Source: Streptomyces humicola
Lineage (GTDB): Bacteria > Actinomycetota > Actinomycetes > Streptomycetales > Streptomycetaceae
Reading direction: 5' to 3'
Assembly (NCBI RefSeq): GCF_024436035.1
Contig: NZ_JANFNG010000033.1
Coordinates: 1 to 64,000 of the forward strand
DNA: 64,000 nucleotides
The notes under the pieces: generated by a model
Seen by the model: the letters and a program-made list of their open reading frames with translations, nothing else
Told to the model about the DNA's origin: nothing
The model's database searches: none
Part shown: positions 15,401 through 25,766 of the stretch, piece by piece
Position numbering within the stretch: the stretch's first letter is position 1
Layout: each line of letters begins with the position of its first letter
Position numbers and translations under genes: made by a program

Positions 15401-16818
15401 CGCAGGGATTCGACGGCGGGCCCGACACCGGGCTGCTCTCGCCGGTACGGGCCGGCGTACCGGTCGAAGAAGCCGTCTGCGATCGTGCGTGGCTGCAGGC
15501 GATGCTCGACGCCGAGGCGGCGCTGGCCAGAGCCCAGGCTGCGCTGGGGACCGTACCGGCGTCGGCCGCCGCCGCGATCACCCGCGCCGCACGCGCCGAG
15601 CAACTGGACCTGCGCGTGCTGGCACTGGCAGCCCGGGAGACCGCGAATCCGGTCGTCGGCCTCGTCCAGGCCCTCACCCGGACGGTCGCGGCCACCGACC
15701 CCGCCGCCGCCGAGTACGTGCACCGGGGATCGACCAGCCAGGACGTACTGGACACCGGGGCCGTGCTCGTGTGCAGCAGGGCACTGGGGCTGATCCGCGC
15801 CGACCTCACGCAGGCGGCCACGGCCCTGACCCGGCTCGCCGAGCGGCACCGCGGCACGGTGATGGCCGGCCGCACGCTCTCCCTGCACGCGGTGCCCACC
15901 ACGTTCGGGCTCAAGGCCGCCGGATGGCGCCAGCTGATCGTGGACGCGGAGGCACGGCTGGCCGGCGTGCAGCGTGCGCTGCCGGTGTCGCTGGGCGGAG
16001 CCGCGGGCACCCTCGCCGGCTACCTGGAATACGCGGCTCTCGACGGACCCGGGATGGATCCCGGGGCCTACCTCGACCGGCTCGTCGACCGGTTCGCCGC
16101 CGAGACCGCGCTGGCCCGGCCGGTCCTGCCCTGGCATGCGCTGCGCACACCGATCGCCGATGCGGCCGCGGCACTCTCCTTCACCGCGGGAGCGCTGGGC
16201 AAGATCGCGGCCGATGTGCAGGTGATGGCCAGAACGGAGATCGACGAGATTTCCGAACCCGGCCCGGCCGGGCGCGGCAGTTCCTCCGCGATGCCCCACA
16301 AACGCAATCCCGTGCTGACCACCTTGATCCGCAGCGCCACCCTCCAAGTCCCCGCACTCGCCACCGCTCTGACCCAGTGCATGGTCTGCGAGGACGAGCG
16401 TTCGGCCGGCCCGTGGCACGCCGAGTGGCTGCTGCTGCGCGAATGCCTGCGGCTGGCCGGCGGCGCCGCCCACACGGCGGCCGAGCTGACCGGGGGACTG
16501 GTCGTCAAACCGGACCGCATGCGGGAGAACCTGGCGCTCACCGGCAGCAAGGTGGTGACCGAGCGAGTCGCCGCGGTGCTCGCTCCCCGGCTCGGCAAGG
16601 CCCGTGCGAAGGAACTGCTCACCCACGCCTCGACCACCGCGGACCAGGAGGGACGTCCGCTCGCCGAGGTGCTCATCGAAATCCCGGACGTCGCCCGGCA
16701 TCTCGACGCGAAGGCGCTGGAAGAGCTTCTCGACCCCACCGCCTACACCGGTGCCGCCGAGGCACTGGTGGCGCGCGCACTTGACGTACGTGCACCGACT
16801 GACCAACGGACCGCCTGA
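15397..16818 (+). CDS. creD: CreD-like nitrosuccinate lyase (aspartase/fumarase superfamily)
   Basis: This 473-residue protein belongs to the fumarase/adenylosuccinate lyase/carboxymuconate cycloisomerase superfamily. The first conserved region is [12 protein letters not shown] and the signature loop is [12 protein letters not shown], with the catalytic serine among Ser295-297. CreD-type members eliminate nitrous acid from nitrosuccinate, leaving fumarate. Sequence alone would also fit 3-carboxy-cis,cis-muconate cycloisomerase or adenylosuccinate lyase. The one-base-pair-level coupling to the CreE-like gene makes nitrosuccinate lyase the best call. A muconate role would need an intradiol dioxygenase, and the one in this cluster is extradiol. 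The gene ends 16 bp before metK. Confidence 0.83.
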   Translation: MTQGFDGGPDTGLLSPVRAGVPVEEAVCDRAWLQAMLDAEAALARAQAALGTVPASAAAAITRAARAEQLDLRVLALAARETANPVVGLVQALTRTVAATDPAAAEYVHRGSTSQDVLDTGAVLVCSRALGLIRADLTQAATALTRLAERHRGTVMAGRTLSLHAVPTTFGLKAAGWRQLIVDAEARLAGVQRALPVSLGGAAGTLAGYLEYAALDGPGMDPGAYLDRLVDRFAAETALARPVLPWHALRTPIADAAAALSFTAGALGKIAADVQVMARTEIDEISEPGPAGRGSSSAMPHKRNPVLTTLIRSATLQVPALATALTQCMVCEDERSAGPWHAEWLLLRECLRLAGGAAHTAAELTGGLVVKPDRMRENLALTGSKVVTERVAAVLAPRLGKARAKELLTHASTTADQEGRPLAEVLIEIPDVARHLDAKALEELLDPTAYTGAAEALVARALDVRAPTDQRTA

Positions 16819-16834
16819 CCAAGGGACCGTATTC

Positions 16835-18043
16835 ATGGCAAAGCGCCTGTTCACCTCGGAATCCGTGACCGAGGGACACCCCGACAAGATCGCCGATCAG
16901 ATCAGCGACACCATCCTCGACGAGCTCCTGCGTCAGGACCCGGCCTCCCGGGTCGCCGTGGAGACGCTCATCACCACCGGCCAGGTCCACATCGCGGGCG
17001 AGGTGACCACCACCGCGTATGCGCCGGTCGCCGAGCTCGCCCGCAACAAGATCCTCGAGATCGGATACGACTCGTCGGCGAAGGGCTTCGACGGGGCCTC
17101 CTGCGGCGTCTCGGTCTCCCTCGGCGCGCAGTCGCCCGACATCGCCCGAGGTGTCGACAGCGCCTACGAGCAGCGGATCGAGGGCGCCGGCGAAGAGCTC
17201 GACCGGCAGGGCGCGGGCGACCAGGGCCTGATGTTCGGCTATGCGACCGACGAGTGCCCCACCCTGATGCCGCTGCCGATCGAACTGGCGCACCGGCTCT
17301 CCCGCCGGCTGGCCGAGGCGCGCAGGGACGGCACCATCCCCTATCTGCGGCCCGACGGCAAGACCCAGGTCACGGTGGAGTACCAGGGCAGCCGCCCGGT
17401 ACGACTCGACACCGTGGTCGTCTCCTCCCAGCACGCGGGCGACATCAGCGTGGAGCAACTGCTCACCCCCGACATCCGCGAATACGTCGTCGATCATGTC
17501 CTCGCAGGACTCGCCGACGACGGGATCAAGCTGGAGACGGAGGGTCACCGGCTGCTGGTCAACCCCACCGGCCGTTTCGAGACCGGCGGCCCGATGGGCG
17601 ACGCCGGCTTGACCGGACGCAAGATCATCATAGATACGTACGGCGGCATGGCCCGTCACGGCGGCGGCGCCTTCTCGGGCAAGGACCCCTCGAAGGTGGA
17701 CCGTTCGGCCGCGTACGCGATGCGGTGGGTGGCCAAGAACGTGGTGGCCGCGGGCCTGGCCTCGCGGTGCGAGGTGCAGGTGGCGTATGCGATCGGCAAG
17801 GCCGAGCCGGTGGGTCTGTTCGTGGAGACCTTCGGCACCGCGGTCGTGGCGCAGTCGCGGATCGAGCAGGCCATCGCCGAGGTCTTCGACCTGCGCCCGG
17901 CCGCGATCATCCGCGACCTGGACCTGCTGCGCCCGATCTACGCCCAGACCGCCGCCTACGGCCACTTCGGGCGCGAACTGCCCGACTTCACCTGGGAGCG
18001 CACCGACCGCGTCGACGCGCTGCGCGCGAGTGCAGGAGTCTGA
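16835..18043 (+). CDS. metK: S-adenosylmethionine synthetase
   Basis: This 402-residue MetK makes SAM from methionine and ATP. The N-terminal signature [20 protein letters not shown], the ATP-binding GxGDQG equivalent [12 protein letters not shown], and the P-loop [19 protein letters not shown] are intact, and length is normal. A Streptomyces already has a housekeeping metK elsewhere, so this is probably a cluster copy raising SAM supply for the O-methyltransferase. ATG 16835 has a weak AAGGGA site. It is followed 1 bp after its stop by the adenosine-kinase-like gene. Confidence 0.95.
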   Translation: MAKRLFTSESVTEGHPDKIADQISDTILDELLRQDPASRVAVETLITTGQVHIAGEVTTTAYAPVAELARNKILEIGYDSSAKGFDGASCGVSVSLGAQSPDIARGVDSAYEQRIEGAGEELDRQGAGDQGLMFGYATDECPTLMPLPIELAHRLSRRLAEARRDGTIPYLRPDGKTQVTVEYQGSRPVRLDTVVVSSQHAGDISVEQLLTPDIREYVVDHVLAGLADDGIKLETEGHRLLVNPTGRFETGGPMGDAGLTGRKIIIDTYGGMARHGGGAFSGKDPSKVDRSAAYAMRWVAKNVVAAGLASRCEVQVAYAIGKAEPVGLFVETFGTAVVAQSRIEQAIAEVFDLRPAAIIRDLDLLRPIYAQTAAYGHFGRELPDFTWERTDRVDALRASAGV

Positions 18044-18044
18044 G

Positions 18045-19028
18045 ATGCGCATCGCCGTCACCGGTTCGATCGCCACCGACCACCTGATGGTCTTCCCAGG
18101 ACGCTTCGCCGAGCAGCTGATCCCCGGTCAACTGGACCGCGTATCCTTGTCGTTCCTCGCCGACTCCCTTCAGGTGCGGCGCGGAGGAGTGGGCGCCAAC
18201 ATCGCCGTCGGCCTGGCGCGGCTCGGTCTGCGGCCGCTCCTCGTCGGTGCGGCCGGCAAGGATTTCGCGGAGTACGACGCCTGGCTGCAGAACACCGGAG
18301 TGGACACCGGGTCGGTGCGGGTCAGCGAGACTGTGCACACTGCCCGCTTCATCTGCACCACCGACGCCGACCACAACCAGATCGCCACCTTCTATGCCGG
18401 TGCGATGTCCGAAGCCGGTCAGATCACTCTCGCCTCGGTCGGCGGACGCGCCGGCGTGCCCGACTTGGTGGTGATCGCACCCAACGATCCCCAGGCCATG
18501 CTGCGCCACACCGAGGAGTGCCGAAAGCTCGGCCTGCCGTTCGCCGCCGATCCCTCCCAGCAGTTGGCGCGGCTCGGCCGGGAGGAGGCGCGCCTGCTGG
18601 TGGAAGGCGCCGACTTCCTGTTCACCAACGAGTACGAGGCGGCCCTGCTGCAGGAACGCACCGGCTGGACGCGGGCCCGCATACTCGCCACGACCGGCGC
18701 CTGGGTGACCACCCTCGGCCCGCAGGGTGCGATGATCGCCCGGCAGGATCAGCCTCCCTTGCACGTCGCCGCCGTGCCCACCACGGAGGCGGCCGACCCC
18801 ACCGGCGTAGGCGACGCGTTCCGGGCCGGACTCCTGGCGGGTGTCTCCTGGCGGTTGCCCCTGCGGCGGGCCGCTCAACTCGGTTGCGCGGTTGCCACGG
18901 TGGTCCTCGAATCGGTCGGCACACAGGAGTACAAGCTGGTGCCGGCGGACCTGCTGAGCCGCATCACGACGGCCTATGGCCCGGCCGAGGCATCGGAGAC
19001 CGAACCGTACCTGGTGGGCCTGTTATGA
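18045..19028 (+). CDS. adoK: PfkB-family adenosine kinase
   Basis: This 327-residue ribokinase/PfkB-fold kinase resembles actinobacterial adenosine kinase: N-terminal [15 protein letters not shown], substrate glycine pair [17 protein letters not shown], and the catalytic loop [14 protein letters not shown] with the base Asp. Adenosine kinase would remove adenosine released when S-adenosylhomocysteine is broken down, relieving product inhibition of methyl transfer; that is why it fits beside metK and metF. The final sense codon (19023-19025) is TTA, a rare codon in Streptomyces read by the bldA tRNA, and it overlaps the metF start (ATG 19025). Another sugar or nucleoside substrate cannot be excluded. 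Confidence 0.85.
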   Translation: MRIAVTGSIATDHLMVFPGRFAEQLIPGQLDRVSLSFLADSLQVRRGGVGANIAVGLARLGLRPLLVGAAGKDFAEYDAWLQNTGVDTGSVRVSETVHTARFICTTDADHNQIATFYAGAMSEAGQITLASVGGRAGVPDLVVIAPNDPQAMLRHTEECRKLGLPFAADPSQQLARLGREEARLLVEGADFLFTNEYEAALLQERTGWTRARILATTGAWVTTLGPQGAMIARQDQPPLHVAAVPTTEAADPTGVGDAFRAGLLAGVSWRLPLRRAAQLGCAVATVVLESVGTQEYKLVPADLLSRITTAYGPAEASETEPYLVGLL

Positions 19029-19957
19029 CGACGCTGCGCGACATCCTGGCCTCAAACGAGCCGCTGTATTCCTTCGAGTTCTTTCCGCCCAGGACGCAGG
19101 CGGGCGAAGGCCTCCTATGGCAGACGATCCGGCAGATCGAGGCGTTCTCCCCGGCCTTCGTCTCGGTCACCTACGGCGCGGGCGGCTCCTCTCGGGACCG
19201 TACCGTCGAGATCACGCGGCGTCTGGCGGCAGAGACGACCCTGCGCCCCGTCGCCCATCTCACGGCGGTGGGCCACTCGGTGACCGAACTGCGCCACATC
19301 ATCGCCCGGTACGCGGACGCCGGCATCCGGGACGTGCTCGCGCTGCGCGGTGACCCGCCCGGCGATCCCCGGGGCCGCTGGGTCCCGCACCCCGAGGGCT
19401 TCGAGCACGCGATCGAGCTCGTCCGCCTCATCGGTGCACTGGGCGACTTCAGCATCGGCGTTGCCGCCTTCCCCGAACGTCACCCCCGCTCACCGGACTG
19501 GGAGAGCGAGGTGCGCCACTTCGTGGCCAAGTGCCGTGCCGGCGCCGACTATGCGATCACCCAGATGTTCTTCCACGTGGAGGACTATCTTCGGCTGCGC
19601 GACCGGGTGGCTGCTGCGGGATGCGAAACGCTCATCATCCCGGAGATCATGCCGGCCACCGATGTACGGCAGATCCGCCGTTTCGCCGAACTCAGCAACG
19701 CCTCGTTCCCCGGGGACCTGGCTCGCCGCCTGGACGCCGCGCGTGACGACCCGGCCGAAGGGCAGCGGATCGGCGTCGACCACGCGACCGCCATGGCCCG
19801 ACGCCTTCTCGATGAGGGCGCGCCCGGCCTGCACTACATCACCCTCAACCGCTCGACCGCAGTGCTGGAGATCCATCGCGCCATCTGCGGGGGCCGTACC
19901 GCCATGTCCGATTTCCGCCGGTTGCCGCACCCGGACCGGCGCATAGTGGTGGGGTGA
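19025..19957 (+). CDS. metF: Methylenetetrahydrofolate reductase
   Basis: This 310-residue FAD enzyme reduces 5,10-methylene- to 5-methyl-tetrahydrofolate, the methyl donor for remaking methionine. The MetF start [14 protein letters not shown], the folate/FAD segment [17 protein letters not shown], and FAITQMFF-type strand [13 protein letters not shown] are all present. It overlaps adoK by four bases (ATGA), giving a tight metK-adoK-metF cassette for SAM turnover. No homocysteine methyltransferase or SAH hydrolase is in this cassette, so housekeeping enzymes must close the cycle. Confidence 0.93.
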   Translation: MTTLRDILASNEPLYSFEFFPPRTQAGEGLLWQTIRQIEAFSPAFVSVTYGAGGSSRDRTVEITRRLAAETTLRPVAHLTAVGHSVTELRHIIARYADAGIRDVLALRGDPPGDPRGRWVPHPEGFEHAIELVRLIGALGDFSIGVAAFPERHPRSPDWESEVRHFVAKCRAGADYAITQMFFHVEDYLRLRDRVAAAGCETLIIPEIMPATDVRQIRRFAELSNASFPGDLARRLDAARDDPAEGQRIGVDHATAMARRLLDEGAPGLHYITLNRSTAVLEIHRAICGGRTAMSDFRRLPHPDRRIVVG

Positions 19958-19994
19958 GGAGCGCAACAGGGCATGAGGGGCATGAGGGGCACGA

Positions 19995-20519
19995 GTGACC
20001 GAGGCGATGAGGCTGTACACCACGTTCGGCAGCCCGCTGGGAGAATTTCTGCTGGTGGGTGAGGAGTCCGCCACGGCACGCGGTGGCGTCGCCCTCGCGT
20101 CGCTGTCGATGCCGGGCCAGCGGAACGCAGCGGTCGTCCAGGACGGCTGGCGTCCCGATGCGTGCGCGTTCGCCGAGGTGACGCGGCAGCTACGTACATA
20201 TTTCGGCGGCGAACTGACCGATTTCGACATCGAGTTCGTGCCCGGCGGATCACCGTTCCAGCAACGCGTCTGGTCGGCCCTGGAGCATATTCCGTACGGC
20301 ACGACGACCACCTACGGAGCCCTCGCGGACCGGATCGGAGCCGAGCGCGCGGAAGTCCGTGCGCTGGGGGCGGCGATCGGCGCCAATCCGCTTCTGCTGG
20401 TACGTCCGTGCCACAGGGTCATCGGCGCGGACGGCACGATGCGCGGCTATGCGGGAGGCATCGAGCGCAAGCGGGACCTGCTCGTCCACGAGGGCGCCCT
20501 GCAACCCACGCTCTTCTGA
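19995..20519 (+). CDS. ogt: Methylated-DNA-protein-cysteine methyltransferase
   Basis: This 174-residue stand-alone O6-alkylguanine-DNA alkyltransferase has an intact active site, LLLVRPCHRVIG, with acceptor Cys139. It also has the helix-turn-helix segment PYGTTTTYGALADRIGA and the FQQRVWSAL element. It removes O6-alkyl groups from guanine in a suicide reaction. GTG 19995 follows GAGGGGC; ATG 20007 is an alternative. It sits 37 bp after metF and may belong to the same transcript. Being next to diazo-type genes and complementary to the Ada-like protein that lacks this domain, it probably serves self-protection against alkylating intermediates. That role is inference. Confidence 0.92.
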   Translation: MTEAMRLYTTFGSPLGEFLLVGEESATARGGVALASLSMPGQRNAAVVQDGWRPDACAFAEVTRQLRTYFGGELTDFDIEFVPGGSPFQQRVWSALEHIPYGTTTTYGALADRIGAERAEVRALGAAIGANPLLLVRPCHRVIGADGTMRGYAGGIERKRDLLVHEGALQPTLF

Positions 20520-20523
20520 CGTC

Positions 20524-21231
20524 TCACTTGGCGTCGTGGAAGACCAGGCCGAGGGTGCGTCGCCGACCGGTACGCACCGTACTCACGCCGTGCCGCATGG
20601 GGGCGGTCGACCACCCGCGTGCCGAACGGACCGGGCGGTCGCGGGTGGTGAAGACCAGCCCCTGGCCCTGGGGCAGCGTGGTGGACGATCCGCGGGACTG
20701 GGCGCGGGGACGCTGCTCGGTCATCAGGAACTCGCCACCGCTGTAGTCGGCTCCGGGCCGGTCCAGCCCGATGACGACCTGCAGGGGGAAGACGGCCTCG
20801 CCGAACACGTCCTGATGCAGTGCGTTCCAGTCACCGGGCCCGTAGCGCAGCAGAATCTGCGCCGACTTGGGCTGCCCGGCTTCGTGACAGATCGCCAGCC
20901 ACTCCTTCAGCGTGTCGGGCCAGGGGGCCGGACGGCCGAGTTTTTCGGCCCAGTCGCGGGCGATCGGCAGGAGGCGGGGGTAGAAGGCCTCGCGCAGTTC
21001 CCTCACCGGCTGCGGGAGGGGGTTGGCGAAGTAGCGGTACTGGCCTGAGCCGAACCGGTAACGGGCCATGTCGACCGTGGACCGGAACCGCTCCACGTCG
21101 TCGTACATGGCGGCGACCTCACGGCATTCCCCGGGGGTGAGAATCCGCGGGGTGAGCGCGCTGCCGTACTCGCCCAGCTCCTCGGCGAGTGCCGTCCAGT
21201 CGCCCGCCGCCAGGCCGGTGGCCTCGCTCAT
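20524..21231 (-). CDS. 2-oxoglutarate/Fe(II)-dependent oxygenase
   Basis: This 235-residue protein has a double-stranded beta-helix oxygenase core. The iron triad is visible as HQD in NALHQDVFG (about residues 138-140) and the distal His in MRHGVSTV, followed by the 2-oxoglutarate arginine in RTGRRRTLG. Relatives of this small family are often annotated as prolyl-hydroxylase-like. Many sit beside Ada or Ogt genes, suggesting a link to alkylation damage as with AlkB, though it is not a canonical AlkB. It converges on ogt with a 4-bp gap and no terminator between them, so antisense readthrough is likely. Repair enzyme and tailoring oxygenase are both possible. Confidence 0.75.
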   Translation of the reverse strand: MSEATGLAAGDWTALAEELGEYGSALTPRILTPGECREVAAMYDDVERFRSTVDMARYRFGSGQYRYFANPLPQPVRELREAFYPRLLPIARDWAEKLGRPAPWPDTLKEWLAICHEAGQPKSAQILLRYGPGDWNALHQDVFGEAVFPLQVVIGLDRPGADYSGGEFLMTEQRPRAQSRGSSTTLPQGQGLVFTTRDRPVRSARGWSTAPMRHGVSTVRTGRRRTLGLVFHDAK

Positions 21232-21476
21232 GGCTCCTCGCTTCCTCGCGTACCCGCTGCTTGCCGTCCCCTCCCACTGTGAGGCGTTGCGATCACGCTT
21301 GCTGGCGGAAATCGGACATCAAGTGGCCGGCGGCCTGCTCCGGCCGAGGAGGCGTGGCCGGGGCGCAGACTGCGGGTCCGGTCGCAGACGGCCGACCGCG
21401 GTCCTCGATTTCCTTAAGCCTGCCAACAGTTGCGCTTCACGATCGCTCCGACCAGCCGCGGGCTGCTTGCGCAAAG
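21232..21476. other. Intergenic stretch with decayed signal-peptide coding
   Basis: These 245 bp lie between the leftward 2OG oxygenase start and the first trusted part of the solute-binding protein. The expected lipoprotein signal peptide is not readable in the frame of the downstream protein. A partial candidate (…TSRGLLAQS) appears in another frame and ends at a stop just where the true frame begins. No other gene, repeat or clear promoter was seen. Confidence 0.5.
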
Positions 21477-23063
21477 CTGACCGTTTCCAGGCTGCCCGCC
21501 CTGGCAGCCTGCTCAGGCGGCGGTCTCACCGGAGAGGCGGGAGCCGCCGCCTCCGCCAAGGTGAAGCTGCCCACCTACGTCCCCGCCAAGGCGGCGCCAC
21601 CGGACCTGCCCGGCAATGTGCAGGGCCTTGACCCCGCCTATCTGCACTACCCGACCGACCTCGTGCAATCGGTGGCCACGCCACCCGGTGATGGAGAGCC
21701 GATCACCGCGCTGACGGAAACCTTCACCACCCCGCCGCCGGACATGAGCCGCAACGCCTACTGGCAGACGCTCAACAAGGCTCTCGGTTCCGATTTCCAG
21801 ATGGACATCGCCACCGATGCCGGCGACGGCTACCCGGCCAAGTTCAACACCGTCATAGCCGGCGGCACCATCCCCGATCTGGTGTGGTTCCCCCCGAACC
21901 AGTTCCTCCAGCACGTTCCGGAACTGCTGGAGGCCAAATTCCACGACCTGACCCCCTATCTGTCCGGCGACGCGGTCAAGGCGTACCCGAACCTCGCCAA
22001 CCTGCCGACATACGCATGGCAGACCGCCGTGGTCAACGGAAAGATCTGGGGCGTGGCCGTCGCCTACGGCCGGATGGGCCAGGTCTACCTGTTCGATGAG
22101 GACTTCTGGCAGCCCGTCGGCGGCCCGTCCTTCACCAGCGCCGACGACTTCCTCGCCAAGGGCAAGGAACTACTCGACGTCAAGCGCAACAAGTACGTGC
22201 TCGAATTGGCCGCCTACAACCACTGCTCACACTTCGCACAGTGGCACGGTGCCCCCAACAAGTGGCGCCTGGAGGACGGGAAACTCACCTACCTGTACGA
22301 GACCGACGAGTGGCATGCCGCCCTGGAGTTCCTCGTCAAGGTGGCCGGCGCCCAGCTCTTCTGGCCGGACAACACCATCTCCACCACGACCATGATGGAT
22401 CTCCTGCAAGGAGGCACCATCGGCGCCTACGTGCAGTCCTTCCCGAACTATCTCAACGACTCCAAGCAGTACAACCTGCCGCTCACACCGGTGACCCCGT
22501 TCCCCGCAGCCCCCGGCGCCACGCCGCACTGGTGGTACGGCTACGGCTCGGTCGGCTTCACCGCGATCAGCAAGCAGGACGACGACAAGCGGGTCAAGAC
22601 CCTGTTGAATGTCCTCAACTACCTGTGCGCACCCATGGGCACCAAGGAACGGCAGCTACTCGACAACGGAGTCGAGGGCGTCCACTACACCCTGGCGGGC
22701 GGTGACATCCACCTCACCGCGCGAGGCAACGCCGAGGTGGTCTCCACCGCCCAGCCGCTGGACTTCCTCGCCAACGGGCCGCAGTACCTGCACATTCCGA
22801 GCAAACCGCAGACCACTTCGGCGATCCACCGGACCGAGACCGCGCTGATGGAGATCGCCGTCACCGACCCCACCATCGGCCACTACTCCGCTGCCTACAC
22901 CAACAGCTTCCCCGGCAACTACCAGAACATCGTGCAGTACGTCACCGACCTGGCAGCCGGCCACCGGTCGCTGTCGGAGTGGCCATCCGTGCTCAAGGCC
23001 TTCCAAACGGGATGCGGAAACCAGATGCGGCAGGAATACGAAGAGTCTCTCGCCAAGAGCTGA
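21477..23063 (+). pseudogene. Extracellular sugar-binding lipoprotein with damaged N-terminus
   Basis: The 500-residue body is a typical Streptomyces extracellular solute-binding protein of the large carbohydrate ABC family: mature start KVKLPTYVPAK, then PGNVQGLDPAYLHYP, WQTLNKALGSDF and GTIPDLVWFPPNQF. A lipobox (LAAC, Cys codon at 21510) with SGGG after it is present. Upstream there is no in-frame ATG, GTG or TTG near by and no hydrophobic segment; the coordinates begin at a CTG codon only for convenience. The open frame extends up to 21189 but overlaps the divergent gene and encodes an unlikely peptide. A frameshift in the signal region is the simplest explanation. No ABC permease is beside it, so the transporter is incomplete here. 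If translated, it would probably not be exported. Confidence 0.6.
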
Positions 23064-23074
23064 AAGGAATCTCC

Positions 23075-24256
23075 GTGGACGACCTGCGCATCGGCGTGAT
23101 CGGACTGGGGCTGCGCAAGAGCATCGGCCTGGCCGCCCACCGCCCAGGGCGCGGCGCTCGCGTCGTGGCGCTCGCGGACACCGACCGATCGGCGCTACGC
23201 GCCAACGCACCACGCTTCCACAAGCCGACGCTCTTCGACGACCACCGGGCACTGCTGAAGGATTCCGGAGCCGATGCGGTCATCGTCGCGACCCCCGACG
23301 ACACCCATGAGCAGATCGCCTGCGACGCACTGCGCGCCGGTGTGCCGGTCTTCGTGGAGAAGCCGCTCGGCATCACCGTGGAGCAGTGCGACACCATCCT
23401 GCGCACCGCACAGCAGACCGGCACCCGACTTTACGTCGGCCACAACATGCGGCACATGGGCGTCGTCCGGCTCATGCGGGACATCATCGCCCGAGGCATC
23501 ATCGGCGAGCCGAAGACGGTGTGGGTACGCCACTTCGTCTCCTACGGAGGTGACTACTACTTCAAGGACTGGCACGCCGAACGCTCCCGCACCACCGGCC
23601 TGCTGCTGCAAAAGGCCGCCCACGACCTGGACGTCATCCACTGGCTGGCCGGCGGCTGCACCCAGCGGGTCAACGCACTCGGCGACCTGATGGTCTACGG
23701 CGACCTGCCGCGCCGCGCACCGGGCACGCCGCGCCCGGAAGGCTGGCTGAGGGAGTTCACCTGGCCGCCCACCGCCCACCGGGACCTCAACCACAGCGTG
23801 GAGGTGGAGGACGTCTCAGTGATGAACATGCGGCTGGACAACGGGGTGATCGCCGCCTATCAGCAGTGCCATTTCGCCCCGGACTACTGGCGCAACTACA
23901 CCGTCATCGGCACCGAGGGGCGCCTGGAGAACTTCGGTGACCGTCCCGGCGACCTGGTGAAGGTGTGGAACACCGGACCTTCCGACTACCGGGTCGAGCC
24001 CGACGTCACCTACCGCATCCCGGATGCCCACGGCAGCCACGGCGGGGCCGACGGCCAGATCATGGACGAGTTCCTCCGCTTCACCCGCGACGGCGGACAC
24101 ACGGACACCAACCCTGTCTCCGCCAGGATGAGCGTGGCCGCCGGGGTGATGGCCACCCGCTCACTGCGCGACGGCGGCACCCCCTACGACGTACCACCCC
24201 TGGACCCCGGACTCGCCGCCTACTTCGCACTCGGGCAGACCACGTCTGCCCGATGA
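23075..24256 (+). CDS. Gfo/Idh/MocA-family oxidoreductase
   Basis: This 393-residue NAD(P)-dependent sugar oxidoreductase has a Rossmann start RIGVIGLGLR, the EKP motif VFVEKPLGIT with the catalytic-loop lysine, and the substrate-side motif KAAHDLDVIHWLAGG. GTG 23075 follows AAAGGA. It lies 11 bp after the sugar-binding protein and was probably in its operon, acting on an imported cyclitol or sugar. It converges on sdaA with a 23-bp gap, which marks the border of the accessory region. Substrate unknown. Confidence 0.85.
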   Translation: MDDLRIGVIGLGLRKSIGLAAHRPGRGARVVALADTDRSALRANAPRFHKPTLFDDHRALLKDSGADAVIVATPDDTHEQIACDALRAGVPVFVEKPLGITVEQCDTILRTAQQTGTRLYVGHNMRHMGVVRLMRDIIARGIIGEPKTVWVRHFVSYGGDYYFKDWHAERSRTTGLLLQKAAHDLDVIHWLAGGCTQRVNALGDLMVYGDLPRRAPGTPRPEGWLREFTWPPTAHRDLNHSVEVEDVSVMNMRLDNGVIAAYQQCHFAPDYWRNYTVIGTEGRLENFGDRPGDLVKVWNTGPSDYRVEPDVTYRIPDAHGSHGGADGQIMDEFLRFTRDGGHTDTNPVSARMSVAAGVMATRSLRDGGTPYDVPPLDPGLAAYFALGQTTSAR

Positions 24257-24279
24257 CATCCCCCCGCGACGCCGTTCCG

Positions 24280-25647
<1,368 letters not shown>

Positions 25648-25766
25648 AGGGCTGACTCCCTTGTCTGCTCGTGGGTGGTGCGGATGTACGTGAGGGGAGG
25701 CGACGCGGGAAGGGGCGCCGGCGCACTGGTCCAGTGTGCACGGCGCCCCACCGCCGCGTGACCCCG

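Noticed and set aside
15397-16818. Calling the lyase 3-carboxymuconate cycloisomerase to match a ring-cleavage pathway
   Set aside because: That step belongs to ortho-cleavage; the dioxygenase here is extradiol, and the lyase is coupled to a CreE-like N-oxygenase.
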